Part shown: positions 47,818 to 55,656 of the stretch, in pieces
Layout of the letters: every line of letters begins with the position of its first letter
Numbering within the stretch: position 1 is the first letter of the stretch
From: Rhodococcus globerulus NBRC 14531
Lineage (GTDB): Bacteria; Actinomycetota; Actinomycetes; Mycobacteriales; Mycobacteriaceae
Assembly: GCF_001894805.1 (NCBI RefSeq)
Contig: NZ_BCWX01000001.1
Location: 1,612,001-1,676,000, forward strand
Reading direction: 5' to 3'
Length of the DNA stretch: 64,000 nucleotides
The notes under the pieces: generated by a model
Databases searched by the model: none
What the model was told of the DNA's origin: nothing
What the model saw: only the letters and a program-made list of their open reading frames with translations
Position numbers and translations under genes: made by a program

Positions 47818-48154
47818 CAGAAATGAATTCCTTCCTCAACCGGTTCGGAGCGCGTTCGCGTCCTGAAATCCGTGGGTGATGCACTGCAGATCGCGGTGTC
47901 CACCGTTAGCGGGGCCGAACTGCCGGGACTGTACTGCGCAGTAGCTGTCGTACAGGTCTTTTCGCACAGTACGTCAATCCTATCAATGATGGCAATACTT
48001 GACATTTACGCAGATCGGAATGTACTGACGGATGTCCTTGATTTGACAGCTCTAAAAGGGATAATTAGCGCAATTCGTCGGTTTCCAGCGCACGTTTTCC
48101 GCTGTATGTCCGATCGCCTCTCACAATTGATCCAAAGATTAGGTAGGTAGGGCG
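47818..48154. other. Divergent intergenic region, 337 nt
   Basis: No convincing gene. Holds the second 34-nt promoter module (47966-47999, minus strand), a possible promoter for the GGDEF gene (TTGATT 48038-48043, 16 nt, GATAAT 48060-48065) and the GGTAGGTAGGG Shine-Dalgarno at 48141. An open frame at 47872-48150 lacks a start signal and coding character. Confidence 0.65.
47966..47999 (-). promoter_or_regulatory. Promoter/operator module, copy 2 (reductase-dehydratase-ligase operon)
   Basis: On the minus strand: TTGCCA, 18-nt spacer with ATCATTGATAGGAT, TACTGT; 27/34 positions match 38561-38594. It would give a 5' leader of about 140 nt before the AcuI-like gene. Confidence 0.68.
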
Positions 48155-49555
48155 GTGGATGCGGTGGAAAACTCGACGTCAGCTGCGGCGCTACGCCACA
48201 GCCTGCTTGTCGGTCTTTGCGTTTTTGTCGCGTGCTTGATCGGGACTTTCAGCCGGCTTCCCGGTACCCTCGCCGTGTTCTGGCCGGCAAACGCACTGCT
48301 GCTCGGTCTGCTTGTTCGATCACCCCGTTCGGCAACCGTTTCGACGTGGTTCTGTGCGGCGACGGCCTATATTTCCGCGGATCTGGTCACTGGCGGTTCC
48401 GTCGAATCAGCTTTGTGGCTCGGTGCAAGCAACATCATCGGCGTTGTCGGTGGGTTCTACGCATTTCGATGGGTCTGCGCGGAAGATCGAAGGCTTTCGA
48501 GTATCCGCTCGGTGGGTTACTTCGTATCCGCGACCATGGTCGCGGCGGCGCTGACAGGATGTGTCGGAGGAGCTGCGAATGTGGCACTTTTCGGCGGCAC
48601 ATGGCCGGACGGCTGGATTCTCTGGTTCTCGGGCAACCTCGTCAACTACATGACGATTGCTCCGCTGGTACTGACTTTTCCGTCGCTTCGACCTGAGGAC
48701 CGAGACCCTGAGGCCGTGCCCAGGATCCTTCGGCTGTCCGTGATTCCGGCCGCATTGTTGGCGTTGTGCATTCTGCTCCAATGGGTCATCGGCGGCGCCG
48801 GTGCAATTGCGTTTGCCATGCCTGCTCTTGTCACCGCCGCACTGCTGACCAATGTCTTTGTCACGTCACTGATGACCGCCATATCGACCGTATGTACGTT
48901 GGTCTTGACAGCCGACGGGCACTTGGGAACAGCTGTCGAAGGTTTATCCGCGGTCAGCGTTTCCGTAAGGATCGGATTGGCTCTGTTGGCAACTGCGCCC
49001 CTCGCGGTTGCCTGCGTGATCTATGAACGTCGACGCGCTCTCGCTGCTCTGACTGAAGCTGTGATGCTCGACGACCTGACTGGAGCGCTGCGCCGGGACG
49101 AATTCATGCGAAAAAGCATCGGCGCCGTCGGATCTCTTCAGTCCGGCCTGCCAGTCAGCGTCCTGATGATGGACCTGGACCACTTCAAGAAGGTCAACGA
49201 CACCTTGGGCCATCGGACCGGGGACACGGTCCTTGTTGCGTTTGCGGATCAAGTGCGGCGCCATCTCGACGACACAGCGCTGTTTGCGCGCCTGGGCGGT
49301 GAGGAGTTTGTCGTTCTGTTGATCGACACGGATCTGGACGAGGCAACGCAAATAGCCGAAATAATTCGGGTGGCACAGCAGGAGCAATCGAGGACAACGC
49401 TCGGAGAACTCGGCCCGACTGTCAGTATCGGTGTGGCGTGTTCGCCGTCCGGTGACGCGGACGTGAACAGCATGATCGATTGCGCCGACGAAGCGCTGTA
49501 TCTGGCAAAGAAGTTCGACCGTAACTGCACCGTGTCCCTGACCGCGAGAAGCTGA
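48155..49555 (+). CDS. MASE1-GGDEF diguanylate cyclase
   Basis: 466 aa. About eight hydrophobic helices in residues 10-300, beginning SLLVGLCVFVACLIGTFSRLPGTLAVFWPANALLLGLLV, look like a MASE1 sensor. The C-terminal GGDEF domain (about 310-466) has LDDLTGALRRDEF, LMMDLDHFKKVNDTLGHRTGD and the active RLGGEEFVVLL site, so it should make c-di-GMP. The inhibitory I-site RxxD just before GGEEF is replaced by DDTA, so product inhibition is probably lost. GTG at 48155 has GGTAGGTAGGG upstream. It lies among catabolic genes without obvious functional link. Confidence 0.9.
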   Translation: MDAVENSTSAAALRHSLLVGLCVFVACLIGTFSRLPGTLAVFWPANALLLGLLVRSPRSATVSTWFCAATAYISADLVTGGSVESALWLGASNIIGVVGGFYAFRWVCAEDRRLSSIRSVGYFVSATMVAAALTGCVGGAANVALFGGTWPDGWILWFSGNLVNYMTIAPLVLTFPSLRPEDRDPEAVPRILRLSVIPAALLALCILLQWVIGGAGAIAFAMPALVTAALLTNVFVTSLMTAISTVCTLVLTADGHLGTAVEGLSAVSVSVRIGLALLATAPLAVACVIYERRRALAALTEAVMLDDLTGALRRDEFMRKSIGAVGSLQSGLPVSVLMMDLDHFKKVNDTLGHRTGDTVLVAFADQVRRHLDDTALFARLGGEEFVVLLIDTDLDEATQIAEIIRVAQQEQSRTTLGELGPTVSIGVACSPSGDADVNSMIDCADEALYLAKKFDRNCTVSLTARS

Positions 49556-49573
49556 TGTCCTGACCGCCGGAAA

Positions 49574-50866
49574 CTAGTGACTGCCGGAAGTTGATCGGCT
49601 TTTCGGAATGTCCCGGAAGGCGATGTTCTGCTCGTGTGTGCGTTCACGCGGCATACCGAGGACTCGCTCGCTGATGGCGTTGCGGGCCATTTCGGTGGTC
49701 CCGCCGGCGATGCACCACACCTGTTGGCCGAGATAGTCCGTGGCGCAGTCGCCGACCGTACCGTCGTCGTCGTCCCACGCTGCCCCGGCAGGCCCGGTGA
49801 ATTCGTAGATGATCGTCACCAGACGGGTAGACATCAGACCTGCCATCAATCGGGCGATACTCGCGGCCTGATCGGACATTGCGCCGGTGGTGATGCCCTG
49901 GACAACCCGATGCTGTAGTGCGTTGTTGGCCAGTTCCAGCATGCGGGCCTCACCGATGAGGTCACGGCTGACGGGGTCGTTCAAGCGACCCGCATCGCGC
50001 GCGACTGCAAGCAGTTCCGGCATCTTCGTTCCTCGTTGCGTGCTTCCGGCTGCCATGGTCGCGTACGGCGAGTTCGACAGCATTCGTTCGTGGAACATCC
50101 AGCGTGTGCCGACGGTCCAACCGTCGTTGATTTCGCCGATGCGGTCGCTGTCCGGAACCCTGACGTCGGTCATGAACTCTTGACAGAATTCCCGCGACCC
50201 ACTGAGCAACTCGATGCGGTTGACTTCCATGCCGGTGCGATCGAGCGGCACCATGAACACGCTCAGCCCCCGATGCTTGGGCACGTCCCAGTTGGTTCTG
50301 GCAAGACAGAGCGCCCAATCGGACCACCAGGCGCCGGTAGTCCAGATCTTCGATCCGTTCAGTACCCAGTCTTCGCCGTCTCGAACAGCGGTGGTGACCG
50401 CGCCGGCGACGTCGGAGCCGCCGCTGGGCTCGGAGAGCATTTGCATCCAGATCTCTTCGCCCTTCAAGATGGCGGGGATGTGGCGTTGCTTCTGCTCCTC
50501 GGTGCCGAATTCGAGAAGCACTGCGGCGCAGGGCACAAAGGTCGGAGACTGTAGACGTTCGGCGTACTTGTAACCGGCGAGTTCCTCGTTCAATGCCCGC
50601 TGGTGAGCATGAGTGAGGCCTTGCCCGCCGTACTCCTGAGGGAAGCAGATCCCGGCAAGGCCCGCATCGAACAGTCGTCGCTGAAGTGCGCGTTGCTCCG
50701 CGACGTCGGTGAGTTCGTCCTCGTCGGGTCCTTCGGCGCGCATGACACCGATGTTTGCCTTCGGGTCGCTGGGGCCGAGGTTGTTTCGGATCCAGGTGCG
50801 TGCCCGAGTGCGAAACTGCTCGACCGATTCCATGTCGATGACGGTCTGGGGTGCCTGGGTGCTCAA
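49574..50866 (-). CDS. Acyl-CoA dehydrogenase, large subunit-like (pair 3)
   Basis: 430 aa, the longest ACAD here. IWMQMLSEPSGGSDVAGAVTTAV and DWVLNGSKIWTTGAWWSDWALCLART in the beta domain; CIAGGTTEMARNAISERVLGMPRE at the C-terminus is the large-subunit flavin motif (GGTxEMxR). Resembles FadE-type subunits acting with a small partner. Its start overlaps the end of the small-subunit gene by 4 nt. The stop is 18 nt from the end of the convergent GGDEF gene. Confidence 0.9.
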   Translation of the reverse strand: MSTQAPQTVIDMESVEQFRTRARTWIRNNLGPSDPKANIGVMRAEGPDEDELTDVAEQRALQRRLFDAGLAGICFPQEYGGQGLTHAHQRALNEELAGYKYAERLQSPTFVPCAAVLLEFGTEEQKQRHIPAILKGEEIWMQMLSEPSGGSDVAGAVTTAVRDGEDWVLNGSKIWTTGAWWSDWALCLARTNWDVPKHRGLSVFMVPLDRTGMEVNRIELLSGSREFCQEFMTDVRVPDSDRIGEINDGWTVGTRWMFHERMLSNSPYATMAAGSTQRGTKMPELLAVARDAGRLNDPVSRDLIGEARMLELANNALQHRVVQGITTGAMSDQAASIARLMAGLMSTRLVTIIYEFTGPAGAAWDDDDGTVGDCATDYLGQQVWCIAGGTTEMARNAISERVLGMPRERTHEQNIAFRDIPKSRSTSGSH

Positions 50867-52002
50867 CGGATGCTCTCCTGACGTACGGCGATGGCGGCGA
50901 TCAATTGGCGGTGCTCTGCGGGAGTGCCGTAGCTCGAGCGATTAGCTGCAGCCCGCCGCATGAACAGGTGTAGATCGTGCTCGAATGTGACGCCGATCCC
51001 GCCGTGGATCTGCACACAATCCTGGAGTAGCTCGCCGCCGCGATCGCCGATGTATGCGTGTGCGGCGCTGGTGAGTTCAGCGGCGTCCGGGCTTTCCGCA
51101 GCAACTGCGGCTGCTGCCGCGTCGGCGAGACCGTGGCTGGCTTCGAGCCAGGTCTTCATGTCTGCGAAGCGGTGTTTGAGTTCTTGGTACGACGCAAGGG
51201 GGCGTCCGAACGAGTATCGGTCGAATGCCCACGCAACGGTGAGGTCGAATGCCGCTTGCATCGCTCCGACGGATTCGGCGCAGCCCAGCACGATGGCGAG
51301 TTGCCGACAACGCTCGACGTCACGAGCCGCATCGCGTGTGTCTCCGATCATGGCGCTCAGGGGGAGACGTACGTTGTCGAACGTCACCGCGGCGTAGCGC
51401 CGTGTCAGATCGATTGATCGCAACGGCTTTACGTGCACACCGGGAGTGTCGGTGGGCACCAGGACTTGCGCGACGGAGTCGCCGTTCTGGCCGGTGACGA
51501 GAAGGACATCGGCGGTCTGGGCAGCTTCGACGGGGCGTTTTGTGCCGGACACAATTACGTCGTTGCCATCGACGCGAATCTCCAGTGGTGGAGTGCTCAC
51601 GAGACTGTTCGCTTGTGGCTGGGTGAAACACCATGCTGAGGTGGAAGTTCCGGCGAGTAGTTCTGCAAGAACTTGGTCTGTGGTCTCGCTGGAGTAGTTG
51701 TTGAGAAGTGCGGCAACGACGTTGGTCGGGGTGAGTGGGCCGGGCGCGGCGGTGCGGCCGAACTCGTACGCGACAAGTGTGAGGTCGACGAGTCCGCGAT
51801 CGCTGATTGTGCCCCCACCGTGCTTTTCGTCCACCAGGAGGCTGGTCCAGCCGAGTTCTGCGCCGCGCCGCCAGTATTCGGAGTCGAAGCCCATGGGGTT
51901 GTCGCGCAGAAGACGCACAGCTGAGCTGGGCACCTGTGTGTTCAGGAACCGGGCTGTGGTGTCCCGGAAGAATTCCTGGTCCGGGGTCAGCTCCAACAAC
52001 AT
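50863..52002 (-). CDS. Acyl-CoA dehydrogenase, small subunit-like (pair 3)
   Basis: 379 aa. FDRYSFGRPLASYQELKHRFADM and VQIHGGIGVTFEHDLHLFMRRAAANRSSYG give the small-subunit HGGxGxTxEHDxHLxxRR motif known from FadE28-type subunits; no EIQR-type flavin motif. First gene of the pair; the promoter region upstream holds a perfect CTATTCT/AGAATAG palindrome. Confidence 0.9.
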   Translation of the reverse strand: MLLELTPDQEFFRDTTARFLNTQVPSSAVRLLRDNPMGFDSEYWRRGAELGWTSLLVDEKHGGGTISDRGLVDLTLVAYEFGRTAAPGPLTPTNVVAALLNNYSSETTDQVLAELLAGTSTSAWCFTQPQANSLVSTPPLEIRVDGNDVIVSGTKRPVEAAQTADVLLVTGQNGDSVAQVLVPTDTPGVHVKPLRSIDLTRRYAAVTFDNVRLPLSAMIGDTRDAARDVERCRQLAIVLGCAESVGAMQAAFDLTVAWAFDRYSFGRPLASYQELKHRFADMKTWLEASHGLADAAAAAVAAESPDAAELTSAAHAYIGDRGGELLQDCVQIHGGIGVTFEHDLHLFMRRAAANRSSYGTPAEHRQLIAAIAVRQESIR

Positions 52003-52053
52003 GTTCGCCCTCTCGCCCTGCGGTTAGAAATCGCAATCAGAGTATGAAACTCT

Positions 52054-52068
52054 CTATTCTGAGAATAG
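52054..52068. promoter_or_regulatory. Palindrome upstream of ACAD pair 3
   Basis: CTATTCTGAGAATAG, perfect 7+1+7 palindrome. On the minus strand it reads TGCTATTCTCAGAATAG, sharing TGCTATxCT with the 38.6-kb module, but with a shorter centre. Confidence 0.5.
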
Positions 52069-52127
52069 CATTTTCAATGTCGAAATTAAAGCGAACTCGA
52101 ACTGAGATCGGCACCCGTGTCGAACAC

Positions 52128-52904
52128 TCAGCGTGCCGTCCAACCACCATCGACAACTATGGTCTGGCCTGTGACGTAACTTCCTGCGTCACTTGCGAGC
52201 CAGAGAACAGAGCCGACAACGTCGTGCGGCGTCCCTTCGTGCGGAAGTGGAGTGTTTCGTCGCAGATACTCCGCCGATCGGTCATCGGTGTACAGCTGAT
52301 CAGTGATTTCACTCCGGAAGAATCCGGGAGCAACTGTGTTCACCCGGATCGAGTGCCGCGCCCACTGGATCGCGAGTTCTGCGGTGAGTCCTGATAATCC
52401 GGCCTTACTTGCGGCGTATGACGCCTGCGGGATGCCCGGTATTCCCACCCTGCCGCTGATGGACGAGATGTTGACGACAGTGCCGCGGCCGATGGACTGC
52501 ATGTGGGGGAAAGTGGCCTGCGCCAACAAGAACGGAGCGATCAAATTCAGATCCAAGGTCTTGCGGACGGCATCGAGTGGCTCGGATTCGGCTCGTTCGT
52601 AGGTGAACATGCTGCCCGCTGCGTTGATCAGAATTTCTGGCGGCCCAAGGCTTTCGACCACGGCGGGTACAACAGACCCGACCTGGCCGGCCTCGGAGAG
52701 ATCGCACTCGATGGCGGTGCCGTTGATCCGCTCGGCGAGTTCGGCTAGTTTGTCGCGGCGGCGCGCGACGACGGCAACTCGGGCGCCGAGTGAGGCAAGT
52801 GCCTCGGCTATGGCAGCGCCGAGGCCTGATGAAGCGCCCGTCACGATGGCCACCCGGTCGTCCAAGCCGAACATCCGTGCGGCGGTATCGCGGTGTGTTG
52901 TCAC
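52128..52904 (-). CDS. Short-chain dehydrogenase/reductase
   Basis: 258 aa classical SDR: VAIVTGASSGLGAAI (TGxxxGxG), NAAG, Ser in NISSISG and YAASK. GTG at 52904 overlaps the stop of the upstream ligase gene (GTGA); an internal ATG (MFGLDDRVAIVTGAS) is an alternative. Likely oxidises a hydroxyacyl-CoA or alcohol made by the island's pathway. Co-transcribed with the ligase. Confidence 0.88.
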   Translation of the reverse strand: MTTHRDTAARMFGLDDRVAIVTGASSGLGAAIAEALASLGARVAVVARRRDKLAELAERINGTAIECDLSEAGQVGSVVPAVVESLGPPEILINAAGSMFTYERAESEPLDAVRKTLDLNLIAPFLLAQATFPHMQSIGRGTVVNISSISGRVGIPGIPQASYAASKAGLSGLTAELAIQWARHSIRVNTVAPGFFRSEITDQLYTDDRSAEYLRRNTPLPHEGTPHDVVGSVLWLASDAGSYVTGQTIVVDGGWTAR

Positions 52905-54430
52905 CGGAGACCTCGCTGCGGTGCCCTGACTGCGGAAGTGGTGAGTTCTGCGAGTCCGGCCCGCTGGATTTTTCCCATGGCGTTGACCGGCAGTGCGTCG
53001 ACCTGTGACCAGAACTCCGGAACCTTGTATGGCGAGAGCTCGTTCCGGCAGAGGTCGGCAAGGATGCGGAACTCCACCGGAGGTCCGACACTTTCGACAA
53101 TCGCGGCAACCCGCTGACCGAGTCGGTCGTCGGGTATCGGGTACACGGCGACCTTCGCGACATCGGGGTGCGTCGCGATGACTCGTTCCACTTCGAGCGG
53201 GTAGACGTTTGCACCACCGCGAATTATGACCAATTTCTTGCGGTCCAGGACTGTGAGCCAACCGTCGGCGTCGACAGTTCCGATATCCCCAGTCGCGAGT
53301 GGGCCGGGTTCAGTCGAAGTGACACCGCCGTGCTCCCAATGGCCGAGCATCGGCGTCCACGAGCCCGCCCACGGACCTGACCTCGCTGCTCTGACGCGCA
53401 GTTCGCCCAATTTTCCTGCAGGCAGCGGGCTTCCGTCCTCACTGTAGGCTGCAACCTCGTACTGTGGCAGTACCTGCCCGCTGGTCCGGGGGTGCCATTC
53501 GCGCCCGGGAGGATCGATCGATACGACGGTCGGTGCTTCGGTCAGGCCGTACGTGACGCGGGGGACGAGGCCGTGCGCGTCGGTGAACGCTTGGCGTAAC
53601 CCGTCCGGTGTATCGCCGCCGCCGCACCAGATCTCCTGGAGTGAACTGAGGTTGACGTCGGGACGTCGCGCGAGGTCGTACAGTTGCGCGGGGGCGCCGT
53701 TCCACACTGTGACACGCCGCGAGGCGATCCATTCGGCAACCCCGTCGACGTCGCGCCGGTTCATCACGACTGAGCACCCGCCGGCCTGGGCCGTAAGTAG
53801 CGTCGACAAGACCATGAGATTGAGGATGGTCAGCGGGAAGCTGTCGCCCTTGCGTAGTTCTGGCCCCCATCCTCTGGTCGCGCACAGGACGGCGCCGGGG
53901 AGGAGTAGGTTTCGTTGACTGTGCACCACAGCTTTGGGCTGACCCGAAGTGCCACTGGTGAAAGCGATTCCGGCGGGAGCGTCGATATCCAACTCGACCG
54001 AAGGGGCGGTCTCGTCGCGCCCGCACAATTCTGCCCACTGAGCCTCGCTGACGCAGTCGAGAGGGTCCAGCCGACAGTTCGGTCCGGCCAGGACAACACT
54101 CGGCTTGCACAGAGTTTGTAATTCTTGCTGCTCACTGGATGACAGCGCTTCGCCGATTCCCACCCAGATCGCACCGATCCGCTGAGCGCCGTGAAATGCC
54201 GCGACGATGCCGAGATCGTTGGGCAGGCATGCCGCGACACGATCGCCTGGTCGCACGCCCAGTGACCACAGCGCTCCGGCGCAGCGCCTTGCCTGTGTGT
54301 CGAGTTCGGCATATGACCAGATCCCAGATACGGCTTCCACGGCCGGGGCCTGCGGGTTTGCCGCCAGTGCCGCATCGAGCACCGTCGCTATCGTGCCGAG
54401 GACGGCGGTCCCGTTGGATTTCTTCACCAC
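52901..54430 (-). CDS. AMP-dependent acid-CoA ligase (second)
   Basis: 509 aa ANL ligase. IAFTSGTSGQPKAVVHSQ is the P-loop-like motif, YGLTEAP follows, then TGDIGTVDADGWLTVLDRKK and the C-terminal catalytic Lys region (NAMGKIQRAGL). Start is one of two adjacent GTG codons (54430, 54427); no clear Shine-Dalgarno, and TATTAG lies 5-8 nt upstream, so possibly leaderless. Divergent from the CaiB-type gene with a shared element at 54445-54458. Confidence 0.9.
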   Translation of the reverse strand: MVKKSNGTAVLGTIATVLDAALAANPQAPAVEAVSGIWSYAELDTQARRCAGALWSLGVRPGDRVAACLPNDLGIVAAFHGAQRIGAIWVGIGEALSSSEQQELQTLCKPSVVLAGPNCRLDPLDCVSEAQWAELCGRDETAPSVELDIDAPAGIAFTSGTSGQPKAVVHSQRNLLLPGAVLCATRGWGPELRKGDSFPLTILNLMVLSTLLTAQAGGCSVVMNRRDVDGVAEWIASRRVTVWNGAPAQLYDLARRPDVNLSSLQEIWCGGGDTPDGLRQAFTDAHGLVPRVTYGLTEAPTVVSIDPPGREWHPRTSGQVLPQYEVAAYSEDGSPLPAGKLGELRVRAARSGPWAGSWTPMLGHWEHGGVTSTEPGPLATGDIGTVDADGWLTVLDRKKLVIIRGGANVYPLEVERVIATHPDVAKVAVYPIPDDRLGQRVAAIVESVGPPVEFRILADLCRNELSPYKVPEFWSQVDALPVNAMGKIQRAGLAELTTSAVRAPQRGLR

Positions 54431-54444
54431 TCACTAATACCACT

Positions 54445-54458
54445 ATCCTTGTAAAGAT
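54445..54458. promoter_or_regulatory. Possible fourth copy of the island operator
   Basis: ATCCTTGTAAAGAT matches ATCCTTATTAGGAT of the 38.6-kb module at 11 of 14 positions and sits in the divergent promoter of the ligase and CaiB-type genes. Confidence 0.45.
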
Positions 54459-54507
54459 TCACCTGATAGCGTCGAATCGTTCTGAAGGAAAGTGGAGGTT
54501 CATTCTG

Positions 54508-55656
54508 ATGAAGCACTCGGGTCCGTTGGCCGGGGTTCGGATCGTCGATCTCACGGCGATGGTGATGGGTCCCTACTGCACGCAGATCATGGCCGACATG
54601 GGGGCTGATGTTCTCAAGATCGAAAGCCCCGCCGGCGACAACACCCGCTACATTTCGGTGGGTCCGGAACCGGGATTGGGCGGTGTGTTTGTCAACGTGA
54701 ATCGTGGAAAGCGCAGTGCGGTACTGGATCTGCGAACCGATGAGGGTGCAGGTGTACTGCGTGACTTGATCGCCGATGCGGATGTATTCATCCATTCCAT
54801 GCGAGGCTCCGCAATCACAAAACTTGGTTTTGGCTACGACGACGTGGCCGCCGTCAATCCGTCGATCGTCTACACCAACTGCTACGGATACGGGCGTCGT
54901 GGGCCGGATGCCGATTTGACGGCCTACGACGACACAATTCAGGCCGAATGCGGCTTACCGCACGTGCAGGAACAGTTGACCGGCGAGAGTGGTTATGTCG
55001 GAACCATTATCGCGGACAAGGTTGCCGGACTCACTGCCGTGTACGCCACCACGATGGCCCTCTTTCACCGCGAACGTACTGGAGAAGGCCAAGAGGTGGA
55101 GGTTGCCATGTTCGAGACGATGGCAGCTTTCATGCTGGTCGAACATGCAAATGGGGCACTGTTCACCCCGGCGCTGGGTCCGGCGGTGTATCCCCGTGCT
55201 GTGGCACCGAATCGGAAACCGTACCGGACCAAAGACGGCGAGATCTCGGCCATGGTGTACAACGACAAGCAATGGGCGGCTTTCGTCGACGCAGTCGATC
55301 CACCTTGGGCGGGTGCACATTTCGCGACTCTCGAACAACGAGCCCGTCAGATCGACACGGTGTACGCGCTGCTGGGTGAAACCTTCCTCGAACGCACGTC
55401 GCAGGAATGGCTGGATCTGCTCCGATCTCACGATATTCCGGCCGCTCCGGTGAGGACACTGGACGAGTTGTTGAACAACGAGCACCTCGATGCCGTGAAC
55501 TTTTTCGAAGACGTCGATACTCCCTACGGCTCAGTGCGTTTCCCTGGTCCGCCGACATGGTTCTCGCGCACGCCCGGTCGTATTGCCCGGCCGGCCCCTC
55601 GACTCGGTGAGCACACCGAGGAAGTCCTGAATGAGGTCGGTCGAGCGTGGAGTTGA
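54508..55656 (+). CDS. Class III (CaiB/BaiF) CoA-transferase
   Basis: 382 aa. LAGVRIVDLTAMVMGPYCTQIMADMGADVLKIE is the family's N-terminal signature; Asp170 in TIIADKVAGL lies where the class III catalytic aspartate is, followed by RTGEGQEVEVAMFETM. Transfers CoA between acids, or, in steroid-like pathways, onto a substrate carboxylate. ATG 54508 has GGAGG 9 nt upstream. First of three overlapping genes with the class I-like CoA-transferase and a crotonase-fold protein. Confidence 0.9.
   Translation: MKHSGPLAGVRIVDLTAMVMGPYCTQIMADMGADVLKIESPAGDNTRYISVGPEPGLGGVFVNVNRGKRSAVLDLRTDEGAGVLRDLIADADVFIHSMRGSAITKLGFGYDDVAAVNPSIVYTNCYGYGRRGPDADLTAYDDTIQAECGLPHVQEQLTGESGYVGTIIADKVAGLTAVYATTMALFHRERTGEGQEVEVAMFETMAAFMLVEHANGALFTPALGPAVYPRAVAPNRKPYRTKDGEISAMVYNDKQWAAFVDAVDPPWAGAHFATLEQRARQIDTVYALLGETFLERTSQEWLDLLRSHDIPAAPVRTLDELLNNEHLDAVNFFEDVDTPYGSVRFPGPPTWFSRTPGRIARPAPRLGEHTEEVLNEVGRAWS

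Noticed and set aside
47872-48150. Possible 92-aa gene in the large intergenic region
   Set aside because: No ribosome-binding site, no recognisable pattern, overlaps the putative promoter module and the promoter of the GGDEF gene.
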